The position numbers and the translations under genes were made by a program. The notes under the pieces are model-generated. The model saw only the letters and a list, made by a program, of their open reading frames with translations, made no database searches and was not told the origin of the DNA. A DNA stretch of 64,000 nt from the NCBI GenBank assembly GCA_905221215.1, contig CAJNCI010000003.1, positions 120,222 through 184,221 on the forward strand, read 5' to 3'. Shown piece by piece: positions 6,693-16,589 of the stretch (position 1 is its first letter; every line of letters begins with the position of its first letter). This stretch comes from a bacterium. Its GTDB lineage: Bacteria > Bacillota > Bacilli > Lactobacillales > Streptococcaceae.

Positions 6693-9162
6693 GTACACTA
6701 ATCACTTTCACGATTTCCTTACCGTCAATCTCTGCTTTGACTTTTTCATCAGAGAGAGCAATTTCTTGTAATTCTTCGCGTGACAAGTCTTTAGCTACCA
6801 TGAGTTTAGCGCGGACTTTTCCTTTAATTTGGACGACTATTTCGATTTCGTCTTCAACTAATTTGCTTTCGTCCCAAGTTGGCCAAGCCACGTAAGAGAT
6901 TGACTCACCTGTTGCTGCAACAGTTTGCCAGAGCTCTTCTGCCAAATGAGGTGCAAATGGAGCAATCAATTGGATAAAGCCTTTGGCGTAGTCCACATAG
7001 AGTTTGTCTTCCTTGTTAGCAGCGTTGACAAAGACCATAAGTTGGGCAATGGCTGTGTTGAATTTCATGGATTCGATTTGCTCAGTGACAGATTTAACGG
7101 TTTCGTTATAAACCTTGTCAAGAGCGCCATTGTTTTCCGTAGCGATTTCTTTACTTGTGATCAAACGGTAAACACGGTCAAGGAACTTACGGCTTCCTTC
7201 CAGACCTTCTTCTGACCAAGCGATTGAAGCATCAAGTGGCCCCATGAACATTTCATAAACACGAAGGGTATCAGCACCATATTGTTCCACTACGTCGTCT
7301 GGGTTAACAACATTCTTGAGTGATTTAGACATCTTGGCTGGTGCTTGCTCCAACTCTTCCCCTGTTTCCACATGGAAGAAAGAACCGTCATGTTTTTCGA
7401 CCTTGTCAGTCGCCACAAGCGCACCACGATGGTCACGGTAGCTTGTTCCCAAAATCATTCCTTGGTTAAAGAGTTTTTGGAATGGTTCCTTAGTTGGAAC
7501 GACACCGAGGTCATAGAGGAATTTGTGCCAGAAGCGAGCGTAAAGCAAGTGAAGTACAGCATGTTCCGCACCACCCACGTAGATATCTACTGGCAACCAT
7601 TGTTTGAGGAGGTCCTCATCAGCCAATTTCTCAGTATTGTGTGGGTCAATATAGCGAAGGTAGTACCAGCTTGAACCAGCCCATTGTGGCATAGTATTTG
7701 TTTCACGACGACCCTTGACACCATCTTCACGAGTCACTTCAAGCCAGTCTGTCAAGTTAGCTAGTGGACTTTCGCCTGTACCTGAAGGACGGATGTCCTT
7801 GGTTACAGGCAAGACAAGTGGCAATTCATTTTCAGGGACGGCTGTTGAAGTTCCATCTTCCCAATGAATAATTGGAATTGGCTCACCCCAGTAACGTTGA
7901 CGGCTAAAGAGCCAGTCGCGAAGACGGTAGGTCACCTTCTCCTGACCACAGCCTTTTTCTTCCAACCAAGCCACAATCTTAGCAATAGCAGCTTCTTTGT
8001 TCAATCCATCTAGGAAGTCTGAATTGACGTGAAGTCCATCTTCTGTGTAGGCAGCTTCTGCTACGTTTCCACCTTCAAGTACTTCTACGATTGGAAGGTC
8101 AAACTGTTTAGCAAATTCCCAGTCGCGTTGATCATGAGCAGGTACAGCCATTACCGCACCTGTTCCATAACTAGCAAGAACATAGTCCGCAATCCAGATT
8201 GGAATTTCCTTGCCATTGACAGGGTTAATGGCGTAAGCACCAGTCCAAACCCCTGTTTTTTCCTTAGCAAGGTCTGTACGAGCCAAATCTGATTTCAGAC
8301 TAGCTTGGTGTTTGTAGTCTGCTACAGCCTCTGCTTGCTCTGGGCTTGTGATAGCGTCAACCAAGTCATGCTCAGGAGCCAAAACAGTGAAAGTCGCACC
8401 GAAAAGAGTATCAGGACGAGTGGTAAAGACGGTGAATTCCTTGTCAGTCCCTTTCACTTTGAAGGTGACATTGGCACCAGTTGATTTACCAATCCAGTTG
8501 CGTTGCATGTCCTTGATAGACTCTGGCCAGTCAAGTTCATCTAAATCGTTAAGCAGGCGTTCTGCATAGGCCGTGATCTTAAGCATCCATTGACGCATCG
8601 GTTTGCGGACAACTGGATAGCCACCACGCTCAGAAGTTCCATCAGGAAGAACTTCTTCGTTGGCAATGGCTGTTCCCAATTCTTCAACCCAGTTTACTGG
8701 CACTTCCGCTTCATAGGCCAAACCTTTTTCGTAAAGCTTAGTGAAAATCCATTGCGTCCACTTGTAGTAGTTTGGATCTGTTGTATTGACTTCACGATCC
8801 CAGTCGTAAGAGAATCCAAGCGCATTGATTTGGCGTTTGAAGTTAGCAATGTTCTCAGCTGTAAATTCTGCTGGGTCATTACCAGTATCCATAGCATATT
8901 GCTCAGCTGGCAAACCAAAGGCATCCCAACCCATTGGGTGAAGGACATTGTAGCCTTGCGCACGTTTGTAACGGCTGAGGATATCGGTTGCAGTATAACC
9001 TTCTGGGTGTCCTACGTGCAGACCCGCTCCAGACGGATAAGGGAACATATCGAGAGCATAAAACTTCGGTTTTGAGGTATCTGTTCCAGTCTTAAATGTA
9101 TGATGTTTTGCCCAGTAGCCCTGCCACTTAGGCTCAATTTCTTTATGATTATAAAAACTCAT
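6661..9162 (-). CDS. leuS: Leucyl-tRNA synthetase
   Basis: Charges tRNA-Leu in the cytoplasm. The 833-residue product from ATG 9162 has the class I signatures HVGH near residue 50 and KMSKS (in [11 protein letters not shown]) near residue 620, plus the large editing (CP1) insertion with the TTRPDTLFG threonine-rich motif. A longer frame from 9306 exists, but ATG 9162 is preceded by GGAGAGAGACC and gives the normal family length. An extended -10 TATAAT at 9191-9196 lies just upstream inside that longer frame. No T-box leader is visible. Confidence 0.98.
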   Translation of the reverse strand: MSFYNHKEIEPKWQGYWAKHHTFKTGTDTSKPKFYALDMFPYPSGAGLHVGHPEGYTATDILSRYKRAQGYNVLHPMGWDAFGLPAEQYAMDTGNDPAEFTAENIANFKRQINALGFSYDWDREVNTTDPNYYKWTQWIFTKLYEKGLAYEAEVPVNWVEELGTAIANEEVLPDGTSERGGYPVVRKPMRQWMLKITAYAERLLNDLDELDWPESIKDMQRNWIGKSTGANVTFKVKGTDKEFTVFTTRPDTLFGATFTVLAPEHDLVDAITSPEQAEAVADYKHQASLKSDLARTDLAKEKTGVWTGAYAINPVNGKEIPIWIADYVLASYGTGAVMAVPAHDQRDWEFAKQFDLPIVEVLEGGNVAEAAYTEDGLHVNSDFLDGLNKEAAIAKIVAWLEEKGCGQEKVTYRLRDWLFSRQRYWGEPIPIIHWEDGTSTAVPENELPLVLPVTKDIRPSGTGESPLANLTDWLEVTREDGVKGRRETNTMPQWAGSSWYYLRYIDPHNTEKLADEDLLKQWLPVDIYVGGAEHAVLHLLYARFWHKFLYDLGVVPTKEPFQKLFNQGMILGTSYRDHRGALVATDKVEKHDGSFFHVETGEELEQAPAKMSKSLKNVVNPDDVVEQYGADTLRVYEMFMGPLDASIAWSEEGLEGSRKFLDRVYRLITSKEIATENNGALDKVYNETVKSVTEQIESMKFNTAIAQLMVFVNAANKEDKLYVDYAKGFIQLIAPFAPHLAEELWQTVAATGESISYVAWPTWDESKLVEDEIEIVVQIKGKVRAKLMVAKDLSREELQEIALSDEKVKAEIDGKEIVKVISVPNKLVNIVVK

Positions 9163-9480
9163 GGTCTCTCTCCAATTTTGTGATGTTACTATTATACCAT
9201 TTTTGAGGGAATTTGAAAGACGAGAAATGTTCTTTTGGGCTTGGATGCCAAGAAAGACTGAATCGTAAATCCAGCTTATGAAGCAGTATAAAAAATTAGC
9301 CCTCATTTGGAGCTAACTTCTATCAATTATTTGTTTCTTGTATTTTCTTCCCCTAGCGTCTTTAACTCATATTTCTCGTTTTAGATTTCTTTAAGGTTTT
9401 TATTATATCCTGTAGAACTCTACATTTTAAAAACATTAACAATCTAGGTAGAGAAAACGTTCGTAAAAAAGGAGATTCTT
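9163..9480. promoter_or_regulatory. Divergent intergenic region leuS / ABC importer
   Basis: 318 bases without a gene. On the minus strand TATAAT with TGG extension (9191-9196) serves leuS. On the plus strand an AT-rich stretch with TATTATATCC near 9400-9410 probably holds the importer promoter, but the -35 is not clear. AAGGAG precedes the lipoprotein ATG. AGAAAACGTTCGTA at 9451-9464 is only a weak cre-like match. Confidence 0.5.
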
Positions 9481-10521
9481 ATGAAAAAACTACTATTCTT
9501 TCTCTCTTGTGGATGGATATTTCTTACTTTATCAGGATGTTCTTCAGCTATAGAAGCGGAGACTAACACTGAAAAAGGTTCAGATAACACTTTGGTTGTC
9601 TACTCACCTAACCCTGAAGACCTTATCGAAGAAACAATCCCAGCCTTCGAAGAAAAATATGGTGTTAAGGTTGACTTAGTACAAGCCAGTACTGGTGAAT
9701 TGTTCAAAAAAGCTGAGGCTGAAAAAGAATCCCCTGTAGCCGATGTCATTTTCGGAGGCTCCTACGCCCTCTTCTCTTCTAACGAAAATCTTTTTGAACC
9801 TTATATTTCTCAAGAGAACGACCAGATAATCCCTGAATATCAAAATAAAACCGGATTCTACACGCCTTATACACTTGATGTCAGTGTCATCATTGCCAAT
9901 TCAGCTCTTACAAAAGATATTAAAATTGAAGGCTACAATGATCTACTCAATCCTAAATTAAAAGGAAAAATCGCAACTGCTGATCCAAGTAATGCTTCTA
10001 GCGCCTTTGCTCAATTGACAAACATGCTTGTCGATCAAGGTGGATACGAAAATGAACAAGCTTGGAACTATGTGAAAAATCTATTTACCCTAGTAGATGG
10101 AAAGATTGCATCTAGCTCTTCAAATGTTTACAAAGCTGTCGCCGATGGAGAAATGGCTGTAGGGCTCACCTATGAAGATCCTGCCTTAAAACTCTTAAAT
10201 GATGGGGTTGATGTAAAAGTCATCTATCCAAAAGAAGGAACCGTCTTTTTACCTGGTAACGCGGCTATCGTCAAAAATGCCAAACACATGGAAAATGCTA
10301 AGAAATTTATCGATTTCCTTCTTTCTCAAGAAATCCAAGATAAGCTAGGAACTGAAACAACAATCAGACCCATTCGTAAAAATGCTAAAACCAATAAAAA
10401 TATGAAGGCTATGACAGAAATCAATATTGCCACCGAAGATTCAGATTATGTCATTAAAAATAAATCCACTATTCTTAAAAAGTACAATGATATTTTTACA
10501 GATATCCAATCTAAACAGTAA
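9481..10521 (+). CDS. Extracellular solute-binding lipoprotein of a ferric-type ABC importer
   Basis: Substrate-capture lipoprotein. The N-terminus is a signal peptide with lipobox LSGC (lipidated Cys20). The mature part is a type 2 periplasmic-binding fold of the FbpA/AfuA iron and phosphonate family (NTLVVYSPNPEDLIEETIPAFEEKYG, later GNAAIVKNAKH). Length is 346. It is followed by its ATPase 12 bases later and by a permease. The position next to a histidine phosphatase and leuS corresponds to the pneumococcal Pit iron-transport locus, so iron uptake is the likely role, but substrate specificity is inferred. Confidence 0.88.
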   Translation: MKKLLFFLSCGWIFLTLSGCSSAIEAETNTEKGSDNTLVVYSPNPEDLIEETIPAFEEKYGVKVDLVQASTGELFKKAEAEKESPVADVIFGGSYALFSSNENLFEPYISQENDQIIPEYQNKTGFYTPYTLDVSVIIANSALTKDIKIEGYNDLLNPKLKGKIATADPSNASSAFAQLTNMLVDQGGYENEQAWNYVKNLFTLVDGKIASSSSNVYKAVADGEMAVGLTYEDPALKLLNDGVDVKVIYPKEGTVFLPGNAAIVKNAKHMENAKKFIDFLLSQEIQDKLGTETTIRPIRKNAKTNKNMKAMTEINIATEDSDYVIKNKSTILKKYNDIFTDIQSKQ

Positions 10522-10533
10522 AAGAGGTTCACT

Positions 10534-11625
10534 ATGAGTGAGATCAAAATTATTAACGCCAAAAAAATCTACCACGATGTCCCTGTTATTGATAATTTAA
10601 ACATTACAGTTCCAAAAGGAAGTCTCTTTACCATCCTTGGTCCTTCAGGGTGTGGGAAAACGACTCTGCTTCGCATGATTGCAGGTTTCAACAGTATCGA
10701 AGGCGGAGAATTTTACTTCGATGATACAAAAATCAATAATATGGAACCCAGCAAACGCAATATCGGGATGGTTTTCCAAAACTACGCTATTTTCCCACAT
10801 TTGACTGTCCGAGATAATGTTGCTTTTGGTCTCAAGCAAAAGAAGGTTCCAAAAGAAGAATTGATCCAACAGACCAACAAGTATCTTGAACTCATGCAAA
10901 TTGCTCAATATGCGGATCGGAAGCCTGATAAACTTAGTGGTGGACAACAACAACGTGTCGCCTTGGCACGCGCCTTAGCTGTTAATCCAAGTGTTCTCCT
11001 CATGGATGAGCCACTTAGTAACCTAGATGCCAAACTTCGCTTGGATATGCGTCAAGCCATTCGAGAAATCCAACACGAAGTGGGAATTACAACCGTCTAT
11101 GTGACCCACGACCAAGAAGAGGCTATGGCTATTTCAGATCAAATTGCTGTTATGAAAGACGGAGTCATCCAACAAATCGGCCGACCAAAAGAACTCTATC
11201 ATAAACCAGCTAATGAGTTTGTGGCCACCTTTATCGGACGCACAAATATTATCCCTGCCAATCTCGAAAAACGGAGCGACGGCGCTTATATCGTCTTTTC
11301 AGATGGCTATGCCCTTCGAATGCCAGCCCTCGATCAGGCTGAGGAACAAGCTATTCATGTAAGTATTCGTCCTGAAGAGTTTATCAAAGATGAATCTGGA
11401 GATATTGAAGGAATTATTAGCGATAGCGTCTATCTTGGACTGAATACTGAATATTTCATCGAGACAGGCTTTGCCTCAAAAATTCAAGTTAGCGAAGAAT
11501 CAACTTTTGAAGAAGATCTACAAAAAGGCGATCGTATTCGTCTACGAATCAATACTCAAAAACTAAACGTCTTTTCTGCAGATGGTTCTCAAAACCTGAT
11601 AAAAGGAGTCAACCATGGAACGTAA
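10534..11625 (+). CDS. ABC importer ATPase, ferric/spermidine type with TOBE domain
   Basis: Energises the adjacent importer. The 363-residue protein has Walker [10 protein letters not shown] (residues 36-44), Q-loop [10 protein letters not shown], signature [16 protein letters not shown], Walker [13 protein letters not shown] and H-loop YVTHDQ. It ends with a C-terminal TOBE-type regulatory domain from about residue 240 on. Its last codons overlap the permease start by 11 bases, showing translational coupling. All catalytic motifs are intact. Confidence 0.95.
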   Translation: MSEIKIINAKKIYHDVPVIDNLNITVPKGSLFTILGPSGCGKTTLLRMIAGFNSIEGGEFYFDDTKINNMEPSKRNIGMVFQNYAIFPHLTVRDNVAFGLKQKKVPKEELIQQTNKYLELMQIAQYADRKPDKLSGGQQQRVALARALAVNPSVLLMDEPLSNLDAKLRLDMRQAIREIQHEVGITTVYVTHDQEEAMAISDQIAVMKDGVIQQIGRPKELYHKPANEFVATFIGRTNIIPANLEKRSDGAYIVFSDGYALRMPALDQAEEQAIHVSIRPEEFIKDESGDIEGIISDSVYLGLNTEYFIETGFASKIQVSEESTFEEDLQKGDRIRLRINTQKLNVFSADGSQNLIKGVNHGT

Positions 11626-13273
11626 AAAACTAAATATTTGGACAGCCTCCTCTTTCTTCATCTTTCTTACCTATCTTGTCTTTCTCGTTTATCCTATCGT
11701 TACTGTGCTCAAGCAAGCACTCATACATGAAGGACAATTCTCACTAGCTAATTTTGTCACTTTCTTTAGTAAAGCCTACTACTCTGAGACACTCGTCAAT
11801 AGTTTCAAGGTTTCCATTACCGCTACTGTCACTTCCTTGGTTGTAGGAACCTTATTAGCTTACCTCTTTTCCATGTATGACTTCAAGGGAAAGAAATTTC
11901 TACAAATATTGATTATCATTGCTTCCATGTCAGCTCCTTTCGTAGGAGCCTACTCCTGGATTCTCTTGCTGGGACGAAATGGGGTCATTACTAAATTCCT
12001 GACAAATTCCCTTCATCTTCCAGCTATCGATATTTATGGATTCAAAGGAATTGTGCTTGTCTTCACACTGCAACTATTCCCACTAGTATTTCTATACGTT
12101 GCTGGAACAATGAAGAGTATTGACAATTCTCTACTTGAAGCCGCTGAAAGCATGGGGTCCTTCGGATTTAAGCGAATCGTAACGGTTGTTTTACCTCTCC
12201 TCGTTCCAACCTTACTAGCAGCTGCCCTACTTGTATTTATGAGAGCATTCTCAGACTTTGGAACGCCTATGTTAATTGGTGAAGGATATCGAACTTTCCC
12301 CGTCTTAATTTATACCCAATTTATTAGCGAGGTTGGAGGAAATTCTGCTTTTGCATCTGCTTTAGCAATTATGGCGATTATCATCGCCTTGGCAATTTTC
12401 CTTATCCAAAAATACATTTCAAATCGCTACAGTTTCAGCATGAATTCGCTCCATCCAATCGAGCCTAAAAAAACTACAAAAGGAAAAATGGTTGCCATTT
12501 ATGCAACAGTCTACGGAATTATCTTGTTCTCTGTTCTACCTCAAGTCTACTTGATTTATACTTCTTTCCTAAAAACATCAGGTATGGTATTTGTCAAAGG
12601 TTATTCTCTAAACAGTTACAAGGTAGCTTTCAATCGTATGGGATCTGCTATTTTCAATACCATTCGTATCCCTTTGATTGCCTTAGTTCTAGTTGTTTTA
12701 TTTGCAACATTTATCTCCTACCTAGCCGTTAGAAAACGGAACTTGTTTACCAACTTAATTGACAGCCTCAGTATGGTACCTTATATTGTACCAGGAACCG
12801 TTCTAGGGATTGCCTTCATTTCTTCCTTCAATACCGGTCTATTTGGAAGTGGATTTCTTATGATTACAGGGACTGCTTTCATCTTGATTATGTCCCTATC
12901 TGTCAGAAGATTGCCTTATACTATTCGCTCATCTGTTGCTAGCTTGCAACAAATAGCACCAAGTATTGAAGAAGCCGCTGAGAGCTTAGGAAGTAGTCGT
13001 CTCAATACCTTTGCCAAGATTACAACTCCAATGATGCTATCTGGTATTATCTCTGGAGCCATCCTATCTTGGATCACAATGATTTCAGAGCTCTCTACTT
13101 CTATCCTCCTCTACAATGTCAAAACAAGAACAATGACTGTAGCCATTTATACAGAGGTTCTCAGAGGAAATTACGGTGTAGCCGCAGCCTTGTCAACTAT
13201 CCTGACTGTTCTAACTGTAGGTTCCTTGCTCTTGTTTATGAAAATCTCTAAAAGCAATAGCATTACACTTTAG
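11615..13273 (+). CDS. ABC importer permease, fused double transmembrane domain
   Basis: A 552-residue inner-membrane channel with two tandem binding-protein-dependent transport modules. Each carries an EAA loop: EAAESMGSFGFKRIVTVVLP near residue 172 and EAAESLGSSRLNTFAKITTP near residue 453. About twelve membrane helices are visible. Such fused permeases are typical of SfuB/FbpB iron transporters. It ends the importer operon and is followed by a strong terminator. Confidence 0.93.
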   Translation: MERKKLNIWTASSFFIFLTYLVFLVYPIVTVLKQALIHEGQFSLANFVTFFSKAYYSETLVNSFKVSITATVTSLVVGTLLAYLFSMYDFKGKKFLQILIIIASMSAPFVGAYSWILLLGRNGVITKFLTNSLHLPAIDIYGFKGIVLVFTLQLFPLVFLYVAGTMKSIDNSLLEAAESMGSFGFKRIVTVVLPLLVPTLLAAALLVFMRAFSDFGTPMLIGEGYRTFPVLIYTQFISEVGGNSAFASALAIMAIIIALAIFLIQKYISNRYSFSMNSLHPIEPKKTTKGKMVAIYATVYGIILFSVLPQVYLIYTSFLKTSGMVFVKGYSLNSYKVAFNRMGSAIFNTIRIPLIALVLVVLFATFISYLAVRKRNLFTNLIDSLSMVPYIVPGTVLGIAFISSFNTGLFGSGFLMITGTAFILIMSLSVRRLPYTIRSSVASLQQIAPSIEEAAESLGSSRLNTFAKITTPMMLSGIISGAILSWITMISELSTSILLYNVKTRTMTVAIYTEVLRGNYGVAAALSTILTVLTVGSLLLFMKISKSNSITL

Positions 13274-13285
13274 TTTTCCCCATCA

Positions 13286-13320
13286 AAAACAGCCGAAAGG
13301 ATTCCCCTCGGCTGTTTTTT
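13286..13320. terminator. Bidirectional terminator after the ABC importer
   Basis: Stem AACAGCCGA / TCGGCTGTT with an 11-base loop and a TTTTTT tail on the plus strand. An A run before it makes it usable for the convergent histidine phosphatase gene as well. Confidence 0.9.
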
Positions 13321-13375
13321 CTTATCTTGATATTCCTATCAAATCCCTAGTTCATAGCAAGCAAGTCTAGACTAA

Positions 13376-14068
13376 TTAAATAGAGGCTTCCTCCATCTTC
13401 TCCCGTCCTAGTTCTCGGTAACTACGGTCACCAACAACTTCAACGCTAAACTGGCCGTCCTCATATTCAAGGATCGTCACACTACCATTATCTAGCCCAT
13501 GAGGATGCATACCATTAATCAGATAAACAATGGTTCCAATGGTCATTCCGTGGCTAACGACAAGGGCATTGCCCCCACCTTGCTCGTCCATTTCTTTGGC
13601 AATCGCTTCAAAGCCTTCCTTGATTCGGCCACTGAGTTTTTCCCAGCCTTCAGCCCAACCAGCTGTATCAACCTCCACCAAGCCCTCAGCCAGTTCAGCA
13701 TAAGACAATTGGTGAACATGGTCCACATTAAAGATACGAGGAATAATACCCATGAAAAGATCACCATCGTAGGCTCCATCAAAGCTACCAAAACACCATT
13801 CTCTGATACGCTTGTCCATGCGATAAGGGATTTTCCCCTGCAAACTAAGTTCTTCAAGGATGATTCCCATGGTCTGAATGGTGCGCCCTGAATCACTGGA
13901 ATAAGCACGCTCAAACTGTAGACCAGATTCTCGCAAACCAATTCCTAATTCTTGAATCCCTCTCTCACCTTCAGCTGTTAAGGGAGTATCGCTCCAACCT
14001 TGCGCGCGACCAATCGTGTTAAACATGGTCTTGCCATGACGTACCAAATACAATCGTACTTTTACCAT
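13376..14068 (-). CDS. Histidine phosphatase family protein (GpmB-like)
   Basis: A 230-residue member of the phosphoglycerate mutase/phosphatase branch. The catalytic LVRHGKT motif sits at residues 8-14 with His11 as phospho-acceptor, and the second histidine is in VVSHGMT near residue 165. The start at 14068 is chosen because GGAGGAC precedes it; a longer frame from 14125 runs into the promoter (TATAAT at 14091-14096). Family members act on diverse phosphoesters, so true mutase activity is unlikely or at least unproven. Convergent with the iron importer. Confidence 0.88.
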   Translation of the reverse strand: MVKVRLYLVRHGKTMFNTIGRAQGWSDTPLTAEGERGIQELGIGLRESGLQFERAYSSDSGRTIQTMGIILEELSLQGKIPYRMDKRIREWCFGSFDGAYDGDLFMGIIPRIFNVDHVHQLSYAELAEGLVEVDTAGWAEGWEKLSGRIKEGFEAIAKEMDEQGGGNALVVSHGMTIGTIVYLINGMHPHGLDNGSVTILEYEDGQFSVEVVGDRSYRELGREKMEEASI

Positions 14069-14090
14069 TTTCCGTCCTCCGTTTGCTTCT

Positions 14091-14096
14091 ATTATA
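14091..14096 (-). promoter_or_regulatory. Extended -10 promoter of the histidine phosphatase gene
   Basis: TATAAT preceded by TGA on the minus strand, immediately downstream of the csRNA terminator T tract, 22 bases before the ATG. Confidence 0.6.
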
Positions 14097-14109
14097 TCAT
14101 GGATGATAA

Positions 14110-14258
14110 AACAAAAGCCACCCATACAGGCGACTTTTGCAGGAGATTATTATGAAAAAGTTTAGGAGTTCTATTAAATAAAGATATTAGATGAAAATCA
14201 AATTCAAACTAAATCAGTGTTATCTGTTTCAAATAATATTAGGAGGTCTTTATTTAAT
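14110..14258 (-). ncRNA. CiaR-dependent small RNA (csRNA), long variant
   Basis: About 149 nt from the promoter at 14265-14297. It keeps the csRNA parts: ATTAAATAAAG / CTTTATTTAAT stem arms, an ACCTCCTAA anti-Shine-Dalgarno, CATAATAATCTCCT in the unpaired segment, and a terminator AAAGTCGCC-TGTATG-GGTGGCTTT. About 55 extra bases (roughly 14184-14238) are inserted in the apical loop. They include a 17-base exact copy of the boxA terminal segment (14193-14209). Known csRNAs range from about 87 to 151 nt, so this may be the long family member. Confidence 0.85.
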
Positions 14259-14264
14259 GATTAT

Positions 14265-14297
14265 AGTATACACAGCTAACCTTAAATAGAACTTAAA
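14265..14297 (-). promoter_or_regulatory. CiaR-box promoter, perfect consensus
   Basis: TTTAAG-TTCTA-TTTAAG (14297-14281), 10-base gap, TATACT -10 (14270-14265) on the minus strand. Both half-sites match the consensus exactly. Confidence 0.92.
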
Positions 14298-14312
14298 ATT
14301 TCTCCTATTTTC

Positions 14313-15650
14313 TTAATTTTTAAAACTATGAATTGGTGCTGGGATTTGTCCACCTCGAGAGATGAAATCGACAGACGAAGCCCCATTGACCTTCATAACA
14401 GGCGCAGTTCCTAATAGGCCTCCAAACTCAATCATATCGCCTTCTTTTCCTTTGGGAATGATACGAACAGCTGTTGTTTTCATGTTAATGACACCAATTG
14501 CTGCCTCATCCGCAATCATGGCCGCAATGGTTTCAGCAGGCGTATCTTCTGGGATGGCAATCATATCCAAACCAACGGAACAGATAGCCGTCATGGCTTC
14601 TAGTTTTTCTAAATTAAGAGAGCCATTTTGTACTGCAGCAATCATTCCCTCATCCTCAGAAACAGGGATAAAGGCACCAGACAAACCACCGACTTGGTTG
14701 CAGGCCATCACTCCGCCCTTCTTAACTTGGTCGTTCAAGAGAGCCAGGGCAGCCGTCGTTCCATGCGTGCCAACTGTTTCTAGTCCCATTTCTTCGAGGA
14801 CACGTGCCACAGAGTCTCCAACCGCAGGAGTTGGCGCCAAGCTCAAATCTACAATACCAAACTCCACACCCAGTCTCTCGCTGGCCATCTGACCAACCAA
14901 TTGACCGATACGAGTGATTTTAAAGGCAGTTTTCTTGACCGTTTCGGCTACTACATCAAAACTCTCTCCACGAACTTTTTCCAAGGCACGCTTCACCACA
15001 CCAGGACCAGAAACCCCGACATTGATGATAACATCAGCTTCTCCAACACCGTGGAAGGCACCTGCCATAAACGGATTGTCCTCAACAGCATTAGCAAATA
15101 CAACCAGCTTAGCTGCCCCCATATCAGAAAGATTAGCCGTTTCCTTGATAATACGTCCCATATCTGCCACAGCCGTCATGTTAATACCGGACTTGGTTGA
15201 ACCTATATTGACTGACGAGCAGACCTTGTCCGTTTCAGCCAAAGCACGAGGAATAGAATTGATGAGAATCTCATCTCCCTTTTGATAACCCTTTTGTACC
15301 AAGGCAGAGAAACCACCAATAAAGTCCACACCAATCTCTTTCGCAGCCTTATCAAGCGCTTTTGCCAGAACCACATAGTCTGTCGCATCTGTCGCCGCTC
15401 CAATCAGAGAAATAGGAGTCACAGATACACGCTTATTAACGATTGGAATTCCCAACTCCGCTGCAATTTCATCTCCAACTGCTACTAAATTAGCTGCCTT
15501 GGTCGTAATCTTTTGATAAATTTTCTCCGCAGCACGATTGATATCTGGATCGATACAGTCCAAAAGAGAAATCCCCATGGTAATGGTTCTGATATCGAAG
15601 TTTTGCTCCTCAATCATAGAGATGGTTTCAGTAACTTGTCTAATATCCAT
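14313..15650 (-). CDS. UPF0210/DUF711 (PFL) family protein
   Basis: A 445-residue cytoplasmic protein of the widely conserved DUF711 family, almost always paired with the small ACT protein upstream, as here. Structures of relatives resemble glycyl-radical/pyruvate-formate-lyase-like barrels, but no activity is established. Glycine-rich stretches [17 protein letters not shown] and [16 protein letters not shown] are conserved features. A GTG six bases upstream is in frame, but the GGAGG at 15656-15660 can only serve ATG 15650. Confidence 0.9.
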   Translation of the reverse strand: MDIRQVTETISMIEEQNFDIRTITMGISLLDCIDPDINRAAEKIYQKITTKAANLVAVGDEIAAELGIPIVNKRVSVTPISLIGAATDATDYVVLAKALDKAAKEIGVDFIGGFSALVQKGYQKGDEILINSIPRALAETDKVCSSVNIGSTKSGINMTAVADMGRIIKETANLSDMGAAKLVVFANAVEDNPFMAGAFHGVGEADVIINVGVSGPGVVKRALEKVRGESFDVVAETVKKTAFKITRIGQLVGQMASERLGVEFGIVDLSLAPTPAVGDSVARVLEEMGLETVGTHGTTAALALLNDQVKKGGVMACNQVGGLSGAFIPVSEDEGMIAAVQNGSLNLEKLEAMTAICSVGLDMIAIPEDTPAETIAAMIADEAAIGVINMKTTAVRIIPKGKEGDMIEFGGLLGTAPVMKVNGASSVDFISRGGQIPAPIHSFKN

Positions 15651-15659
15651 GTGCACCTC

Positions 15660-15926
15660 CTAGATATTATACATAGCTTCGAAAATCGCTGCACTCTGAA
15701 TATTGATTTTCACATTCAAAGTTTGCCCAAAAGCTTCAAATTCATTACGAAGATAAGTGAAATCTTGTTTTTCATCACTAGAGACGACAGCCATCATCGT
15801 GAAATATTCATCCAAGACAGTTTGAGAGATATCATCAATATTCAAACCCAATTCTGCAATTTTACCAGAAACACCTGCAACAATTCCAGATTTATCTTTA
15901 CCAACAACAGTTATAATCGCTTTCAT
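15660..15926 (-). CDS. ACT domain protein (UPF0237 family)
   Basis: An 88-residue protein consisting of a single ACT domain (MKAIITVVGKDKSGIVAGVSGKIAE), the amino-acid-binding regulatory fold. It begins the operon with the DUF711 gene, which starts 9 bases after its stop, and probably regulates or partners that protein. ATG 15926 is preferred over the in-frame start at 15932 because it gives the usual family length. A -10 TATACT with TGC extension is at 15989-15994. Confidence 0.92.
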   Translation of the reverse strand: MKAIITVVGKDKSGIVAGVSGKIAELGLNIDDISQTVLDEYFTMMAVVSSDEKQDFTYLRNEFEAFGQTLNVKINIQSAAIFEAMYNI

Positions 15927-15988
15927 AAGCAAACTCCAATTCTTCTTTTAATAGGAAACCTGAACATTAAACAGGATTCTTTTCAAAT

Positions 15989-15994
15989 AGTATA
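15989..15994 (-). promoter_or_regulatory. Extended -10 promoter of the ACT/DUF711 operon
   Basis: Minus-strand TATACT preceded by TGC, about 63 bases before the ATG. Confidence 0.5.
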
Positions 15995-16013
15995 GCATAA
16001 TTCTAACGAAAAT

Positions 16014-16076
16014 ACTCAAAAACGCCTGCTTACGAAGTTGTTCTTAAGCAAAAAAACAATTTCGTAAACAAGCGTC
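16014..16076 (-). terminator. Terminator of the ribosomal protein cluster
   Basis: Long hairpin on the minus strand. The arms at 16056-16076 and 16022-16042 (ACGCTTGTTTACGAAATTGTT / AACAACTTCGTAAGCAGGCGT) pair over about 18 of 21 positions and are followed by TTTTTGAG. Confidence 0.85.
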
Positions 16077-16084
16077 TACTATCC

Positions 16085-16185
16085 CAACTTATGATGAGTG
16101 TTCCCGCTAGGACCGAAATCCTAGCGGTAGACCAGAGCTAGACTAAGAGCACAAGACTCCATCATCATAACACTCAACAAAATTG
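16085..16185 (-). ncRNA. L17 downstream element-like structured RNA
   Basis: Directly after the rplQ stop. The minus strand carries a 9-base hairpin CCGCTAGGA / TCCTAGCGG (16119-16127 with 16104-16112) enclosed by a GAGTGTT / AACACTC stem (16169-16175 with 16096-16102). The Rfam L17 downstream element is described exactly here, in 3' UTRs of rplQ in lactic acid bacteria. Its function is unknown. The assignment rests on position and structure and was not scored with a covariance model. Confidence 0.75.
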
Positions 16186-16191
16186 ATGATT

Positions 16192-16578
16192 TTATACTAA
16201 TTCGATGATCGCCATTGGCGCTGCATCACCACGACGTGGTTCAGTTTTAAGGATACGAGTGTATCCACCGTTACGTTCAGCATAACGAGGTGCGATTTCT
16301 GAGAACAATTTTTGAAGTGCTGTAGTAGAAGTGTACTTGTCAGTTGCTTCATCATAGTTTTCAGATGCGATTTCATTACGTACGAAAGCAGCTGCTTGAC
16401 GACGTGCATGCAAATCACCACGTTTACCTAGAGTAATCATTTTTTCAACAGTTTTACGGATTTCTTTAGCACGAGCTTCAGTTGTCACGATTGATTCGTT
16501 GATCAAAAGGTCAGTTGTCAAATCGCGAAGCATTGCTTTACGTTGTGAGCTAGTGCGTCCTAGTTTACGGTAAGCCAT
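16192..16578 (-). CDS. rplQ: 50S ribosomal protein L17
   Basis: A 128-residue bacterial L17 ([21 protein letters not shown]-terminus), a large-subunit protein near the exit tunnel. Last gene of the alpha operon, 11 bases after rpoA, with a Shine-Dalgarno AGGAGGAAT. Confidence 0.98.
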   Translation of the reverse strand: MAYRKLGRTSSQRKAMLRDLTTDLLINESIVTTEARAKEIRKTVEKMITLGKRGDLHARRQAAAFVRNEIASENYDEATDKYTSTTALQKLFSEIAPRYAERNGGYTRILKTEPRRGDAAPMAIIELV

Positions 16579-16589
16579 TTATTCCTCCT

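Noticed and set aside
8590-9075. Plus-strand 161-codon ORF inside leuS
   Set aside because: Antisense to the conserved catalytic part of leuS; no ribosome binding site.
9163-9306. N-terminal extension of leuS to 9306
   Set aside because: It spans the leuS promoter and lacks a ribosome binding site; ATG 9162 gives the normal family length.
9451-9464. cre site upstream of the iron-type importer
   Set aside because: AGAAAACGTTCGTA misses conserved outer positions of the consensus; too weak to list.
15513-15995. Plus-strand 160-codon ORF opposite the ACT/DUF711 genes
   Set aside because: Shadow of two conserved genes and overlaps their promoter; no initiation signals.
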